DNA of 10,780 nt from Stramenopiles sp. TOSAG23-2. Taxonomy: Eukaryota > Sar. Below are positions 8,601-10,780 of the stretch, in pieces (the first letter of the stretch is position 1; every line of letters begins with the position of its first letter). The notes under the pieces were generated by a model. That model ran no database searches. It was given only the letters and a program-made list of their open reading frames with translations, and was not told the DNA's origin. The translations under genes were made by a program, and so were the position numbers. The DNA lies in contig LT649991.1 of the NCBI GenBank assembly GCA_900128395.1, forward strand, positions 1-10,780, read 5' to 3'.

Positions 8601-9308
8601 CCCAAATATCGCAGTACCAACAAGTGTATCAGCACTTGGATCACGTGCTGTACCTTTGTAAACTTCGATAATAATCTTTGTATTTACCAAAGCAGAAAGA
8701 TGTTCAGCCGTACATGGAATAGATTTAGAACGTGTTGGAATGCTACCATTATCAGCTACAGGATAGTCAACGGTAGCGTTTGATAACATACTATTACCTT
8801 CAGTTTCACCAAGTTCTTTCAATACAACTTCCCATGCAGCTGCAGCAGCATTATCAGCATCATCTGGATTTTCAGCCATGGCTTGTTTAACGGCATCTGG
8901 CATTACATTTGCAACATTTGTCCATGCCCATGCTTCAGCATTACTAGATGTTCCTTCGCCTTCCCCCCCTTCTGCTTCTGCATCCTCGGTTGATGCTTTT
9001 TTATTTTCAGGTGGCCAAAACGTAAATTTTTCTGCCGTATTAGTGTTTTCTTCATCTTCACCTCCTCCTTCATTTCCTCCTGACCAACCAACTGCCTTTC
9101 CAAACGCTGAACTTTGTATCCATGAATCATCGTTTGCTTTTGTTACAATTCGACCCCACAATGGCAACGATATATTTTCATCATTATCAATACTTAATGT
9201 ATTTATTGAAAAGTTAGTTATGGACATATTGATACTACCATTTGCTGGTGTTGGTGTTTCTTTAACTTCTGCATTTTCTTGTGCAACTACTTCTTCCTCC
9301 TCGGACAT
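5655..9308 (-). CDS. CFAP70: Cilia- and flagella-associated protein 70 (CFAP70) homologue
   Basis: CFAP70 (TTC18) is an axonemal protein linked to outer dynein arm function and ciliary beating. This 1217-residue product has the family architecture. An N-terminal C2-like beta region (about 200-320; IIIEVYKGT, TVKVVADDTLL) leads into a middle region with LQWSKPDEP (415-423), FLKEAGVSYFGGRFPLGD (481-498) and FLYLQVDEAIV (533-543). Next is the most diagnostic segment, at about 572-680: EEISSVVATIADEITRLFG, ERRRQLLYQLNTGGKYHDFR and LYSYLMEEVMKVIN. TPR-type helical pairs fill 710-1190 (for example CPEAWALLGHLKFMRG, SVWLGVGKACMKLGNMQESE, LHEVGTAYADNGRFEQAEQV). The first ~190 residues are Trp-containing and acidic (E/A/G-rich at 80-125) and seem lineage-specific; a second acidic linker is at 380-405 and a Pro6 run at 546-551. 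The ATG is the first after an in-frame TAG at 9330-9332; the stop is TAG. Single exon, unusual for so long a gene in most eukaryotes. Confidence 0.92.
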   Translation of the reverse strand: MSEEEEVVAQENAEVKETPTPANGSINMSITNFSINTLSIDNDENISLPLWGRIVTKANDDSWIQSSAFGKAVGWSGGNEGGGEDEENTNTAEKFTFWPPENKKASTEDAEAEGGEGEGTSSNAEAWAWTNVANVMPDAVKQAMAENPDDADNAAAAAWEVVLKELGETEGNSMLSNATVDYPVADNGSIPTRSKSIPCTAEHLSALVNTKIIIEVYKGTARDPSADTLVGTAIFGEEKWNGVKLDGTENSIQRVLQYPGGVECSMPLTLSKPVGEDGEEGEPALKSSPTVTVKVVADDTLLQFCRGGRTFTALTSSVYLTDENGERAESVATAWNLNDTEGNSWENEEFTIACNAPCAGSNETSSIGGGKLYKPSATTTNEDAIEGEEEKNAEEEKKEAETASTTVKPEVAPELQWSKPDEPITLMKTFIPKEGIESLMQDDSSPVWEVSIKRKAPEGVEDAEWSNTRSVEMTTFAEIAFLKEAGVSYFGGRFPLGDKLGKAPPPNTEDLDSEGEEEAMVEYNRPKPSPLLFLYLQVDEAIVTLPPPPPEPELFPKDFIAPRAIPDAKPGKKATEIFREEISSVVATIADEITRLFGSRPSSNNDSSREERRRQLLYQLNTGGKYHDFRQRLKRAVSRLVKERFPSKSALTNGSLEHDKFMTDLYSYLMEEVMKVINMAFQNAEGAPVGDSSNNVSESEREIIGAGGNTKAVLDRMASLALEAELNDEFGRAAKNYQDYVAASEDAAKRRYVRAVSGGGADPWLAYAMYCCRRGDMAKARECCSEAVALSLPDPEGKMEEGGITVRPAPALLLQGSLLAEGTSEVKQSIVMFKAATTENENPTPESNLAFTLQALCFNMNGQTRKAGKAMLEATSSGKQEIDLYHEAIEYLLKSSLTTQSVVALRLAAAAGTEGGIADDDNGMNDSLAWTAMKMTREQRIRHMWLCGLTYMCMDDLDSAQKALEAAIELEEKCPEAWALLGHLKFMRGSKIDARNAYQTALPLLEAQTTEPVSNLTGLVQVYLRLGKLYLGERQYHGSAREVYLRCCKRMPSASVWLGVGKACMKLGNMQESEEALAEANIVDNKNPLVWGHLALVCLKSNPIRNTEADQSVRQALKLNLMDPGLLHEVGTAYADNGRFEQAEQVLRRSLAAGGETSSEVRLLLAQVLKYQNKYEVAIKEYQQVLMGGNSSAANKKAAAQGVQDMEKALATNLMKK

Positions 9309-9726
9309 ATTATTGAATAAATGATCTATCTATATTTATATATACGTATATATGTATTCCTTGATTAATTGATACTAATCAGAGAAGTTTAAATGTATTA
9401 AATAAGAATTAAAAAAAGAAGAAGTGTTATTTCTATATACTTTTTATCTTGTCAATGTTGCTTTCTCTTTCCGGTTATTATTACTATTTTCTAATTAATT
9501 TGTTGATGATATATGTTTTTTAATTGTGTTGTAATGGTATGTACCTGTAAATTATTGAGATGATGTAGTTTATTTTCTAACCGAAGCAACGAGTTAGTAC
9601 CTGATACGGATTGTAAAAACGGTTGGCCTAGTGCCTAGTGTTGTGTCTATGTTAATTAGATATAGCAGGTGAATAGCTTTATACCGTATTATAAAATAAA
9701 TAATCACTTGGTTTATTACCAGGTAA
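9309..9726. promoter_or_regulatory. 5' flank of CFAP70 with palindromes and short repeats
   Basis: No gene was found here. The region should contain the CFAP70 promoter and 5' UTR on its left side. Visible structure includes a 16-bp palindrome at 9338-9353, a TTAATT/TATT-rich stretch, a tandem duplication of CCTAGTG at 9627-9640, and a dyad at 9711-9732 at the boundary with the decayed region. I looked for an RFX X-box, expected in some lineages upstream of ciliary genes, and found no convincing match. Confidence 0.45.
9338..9353. promoter_or_regulatory. 16-bp AT-rich palindrome upstream of CFAP70
   Basis: ATATATACGTATATAT is perfectly self-complementary, centred on ACGT, and lies about 30 bases upstream of the CFAP70 ATG, where a TATA-like or start-site element could sit. 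Much of it is simple AT repeat, so function is uncertain. Confidence 0.3.
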
Positions 9727-9732
9727 TCAAAC
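9711..9732. repeat. 22-bp imperfect dyad
   Basis: GTTT-ATTACC-A-GGTAAT-C-AAAC pairs across its full length apart from the central A and one unpaired C. It overlaps the stop codon of the - strand coiled-coil ORF, at the left edge of the decayed region. It could be an element boundary or a 3'-end structure; neither is proven. Confidence 0.35.
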
Positions 9733-9939
9733 TGATTCCATTTCTGTTGATCTCGATTCTATCATTTTAAACATAACTTCATTATCTATTTCCAATTGCT
9801 TAATTTGTTCCTTTAATTGTACTTCATGTATTTTATAGTTTGTGATTTCCTTTTTTAATTTCAACACCGTTTGATTTGTAGCGTTGCATATAGTAGTATA
9901 TTTAGAATCTACAAATGATGGTGACAATGCAAACTGATT
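9727..9939 (-). pseudogene. Coiled-coil ORF fragment, probably the 3' end of a broken gene
   Basis: A - strand frame opens after a TAA at about 9940-9942 and runs to TGA at 9727-9729. It encodes about 70 residues, of which about 45 form a convincing amphipathic coiled coil (VLKLKKEITNYKIHEVQLKE then QIKQLEIDNEVMFKMIE). Directly upstream on the same strand a second frame (10136 down to 9909) encodes a protein-like sequence (WRIYRHNTANEYHSAVIAKS, FQINIDGKSFNHISKPIS) and hits a stop inside this fragment. The simplest reading is one gene of at least 135 codons split by a frameshift near 9930-9950. A small intron is possible, since the second frame begins next to ACCAATCAG, which could be an acceptor. 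I do not recognise the family. Confidence 0.35.
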
Positions 9940-10136
9940 GGTTTACTGATGTGATTAAATGATTTACCATCAATATTTATTTGAAAATTTGTTTGATACA
10001 AATGACAGGATTTTGCAATCACTGCACTGTGATATTCATTTGCTGTGTTATGTCTGTATATCCTCCATGTTGTATTTCCATGGTGGATAAATATCAATCG
10101 CTCTTGGTACAACTCTTTTTCTTTTTTGTTGGGCAT
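9940..10136 (-). pseudogene. Upstream part of the same broken - strand gene (unrecognised)
   Basis: The frame from 10136 encodes a basic start (MPNKKEKELYQERL) and then a mixed, globular-looking segment. Its right end lies inside the 53-bp tandem duplication, whose length is not a multiple of three, so any original frame further upstream is broken there. The opposite-strand frame over the same bases is Cys/Phe-rich and looks like a shadow. No known domain was recognised. It may be a degenerate gene or a transposon-derived remnant. Confidence 0.25.
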
Positions 10137-10215
10137 GTGCAGTATTGCAATTCATGTAATTGCAACTCTTTTTCTTTTTTGTTGGGCATGTGCAGTATTG
10201 CAATTCATGTAATTG
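10110..10215. repeat. Exact tandem duplication of a 53-bp unit
   Basis: Positions 10110-10162 and 10163-10215 are identical over all 53 bases. Each unit starts CAACTCTTTTTC, carries GGGCATGTGCAG, and ends in GCAATTCATGTAATTG. The end forms an inverted repeat (GCAATT-CATGT-AATTGC), which extends to 8-bp arms in the first copy (10145-10165). Complete identity points to a recent duplication. Confidence 0.97.
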
Positions 10216-10308
10216 CTTTTGCACCAACATATATTGCATGAAATTTTTCTTATATGTAATGGGACAACAGCAGTATCATGCCGCCATGACATGGATGAAT
10301 TAACTTGA

Positions 10309-10623
10309 TTGTTTGAAAGACACAAAAAATTGGTAACAATTGAAGGGCAAGGTGATGAGCAAGGTGATTGTACTATGGCTAAATTCATTACTATTCTCCA
10401 TGTATCAAAATGTGATTACATTAATATGCCATGGATACCATCAGCATTGGCATTGTTGGAGTATTTTGCAAAGCATATGGTAATGAATGGACAACAAGAA
10501 CCTGTATATACCCAGTTGTATACATCATTGAAGGAAGTGGGAAGATGATCAGTTGGATTGTGGCATCTTGGTGATTTGACCACATTCAATAATAATAATA
10601 ATTTGACCACATTCAATAATTAA
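10309..10623 (+). pseudogene. Possible 5' portion of a decayed + strand gene
   Basis: One + strand frame stays protein-like for about 80 codons (MAKFITILHVSKCDYINMPW, then LALLEYFAKHM, EPVYTQLYTSLKEVGR), stops with TGA at 10546-10548, continues in the same frame (SVGLWHLGDLTTFN) and meets TAA at 10621-10623 after a duplicated LTTFNN. This is the same frame as the beta-helix remnant that follows, which suggests one gene with several stops. The upstream frame also has a TGA at 10306-10308. The family of this part is not recognised, and the coding call is weak. Confidence 0.25.
10574..10620. repeat. 20-bp direct repeat, 27-bp period
   Basis: ATTTGACCACATTCAATAAT occurs at 10574-10593 and again at 10601-10620, separated by AATAATA. 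The period of 27 keeps the + strand frame, duplicating the peptide LTTFNN with an Asn run between the copies. It probably arose by slippage through the AAT run. Confidence 0.95.
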
Positions 10624-10780
10624 ATTCTATTTGCAGCATGCAACGGCAGGGGAAACATTGAAATTATTGACATACATTATAATACATTAGAATTGAGAAA
10701 GGACAATGCATTGTCTTTCGAGGTGATTTTATTCATGCTGGTGCACCATATAAAAGGGAAAACGAGCATGTACACTTGCA
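10624..10780 (+). pseudogene. Frameshifted remnant of a 2OG-oxygenase-like (double-stranded beta-helix) domain, cut by window edge
   Basis: Reading from 10624 gives a conserved-looking strand region (GRGNIEIIDIHYNTLELRK). At about 10698-10702 the likely frame moves by one base, and the rest reads KGQCIVFRGDFIHAGAPY then KRENEHVHL to the window edge. The pattern GD-hHAGA-Y---N-x-x-H resembles the distal metal-binding His and the end of the fold in protist proteins related to 2-oxoglutarate/Fe(II) oxygenases. I recall Arg where this copy has the first His of NEHVH. One missing base in the A-run GAGAAAGGA would explain the break. TTCTATTTGCAG at 10625-10636 also looks like a splice acceptor, so an exon with an assembly error is possible. 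The family call rests on memory of the motif. Confidence 0.45.

Noticed and set aside
9560-9600. CCGAAGCAAC as a possible RFX X-box for the ciliary gene CFAP70.
   Set aside because: Only one half-site resembles the consensus; the second half does not match and the distance to the start is large.
9530-9610. ATGATG-like and CTGA words suggesting a C/D box snoRNA.
   Set aside because: The boxes are imperfect, too closely spaced, and lack a terminal stem.
10152-10388. A - strand frame of 78 codons spanning the 53-bp repeat.
   Set aside because: The repeat copies are read in shifting frames, the product is Cys/Asn-rich without pattern, and the opposite strand is the better coding candidate over 10309-10388.

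Overview
This window looks like nuclear DNA from an AT-rich, gene-dense, intron-poor flagellated protist. A eukaryote is indicated by a nuclear RNase P/MRP subunit (POP1) and a ciliary axoneme protein (CFAP70). Intergenic DNA consists of AT microsatellites and poly-A/T with no bacterial operon signals. The long genes are single open frames that use the standard code: stops are TAA and TAG, and Trp is TGG. A stramenopile is my best guess, but the lineage cannot be fixed from this sequence alone.

Layout, left to right. (1) The 3' part of a + strand gene for a protein with a conserved N-terminal domain, two TPR-like repeats and an acidic Asn/Ser-rich tail. (2) A 314-bp convergent gap with an (AT)n tract and an unexplained GC-richer island. 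(3) POP1 on the - strand, complete in one exon. (4) A 620-bp divergent promoter region with microsatellites, a CCAAT box close to its midpoint, a 16-bp palindrome and a 19-codon upstream ORF. (5) A complete nitronate monooxygenase (2-nitropropane dioxygenase family) gene on the + strand. (6) A short convergent gap. (7) A complete 1217-residue CFAP70 homologue on the - strand. (8) An upstream region with palindromes and short repeats. (9) From about 9.7 kb to the end, decayed DNA: a coiled-coil ORF fragment on the - strand, an exact 53-bp tandem duplication, a 27-bp-period duplication, and on the + strand a broken coding remnant whose last 33 codons look like the end of a double-stranded beta-helix (2OG-oxygenase-like) domain.

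The four intact genes are unrelated in function: RNA processing, nitronate detoxification, axonemal motility, and one unknown. Nothing suggests they form a functional cluster; the arrangement is the alternating convergent/divergent packing of a compact genome. The most unusual material is the decayed right end. I saw no tRNA, rRNA, CRISPR array or intact mobile element, and no convincing new biological system.
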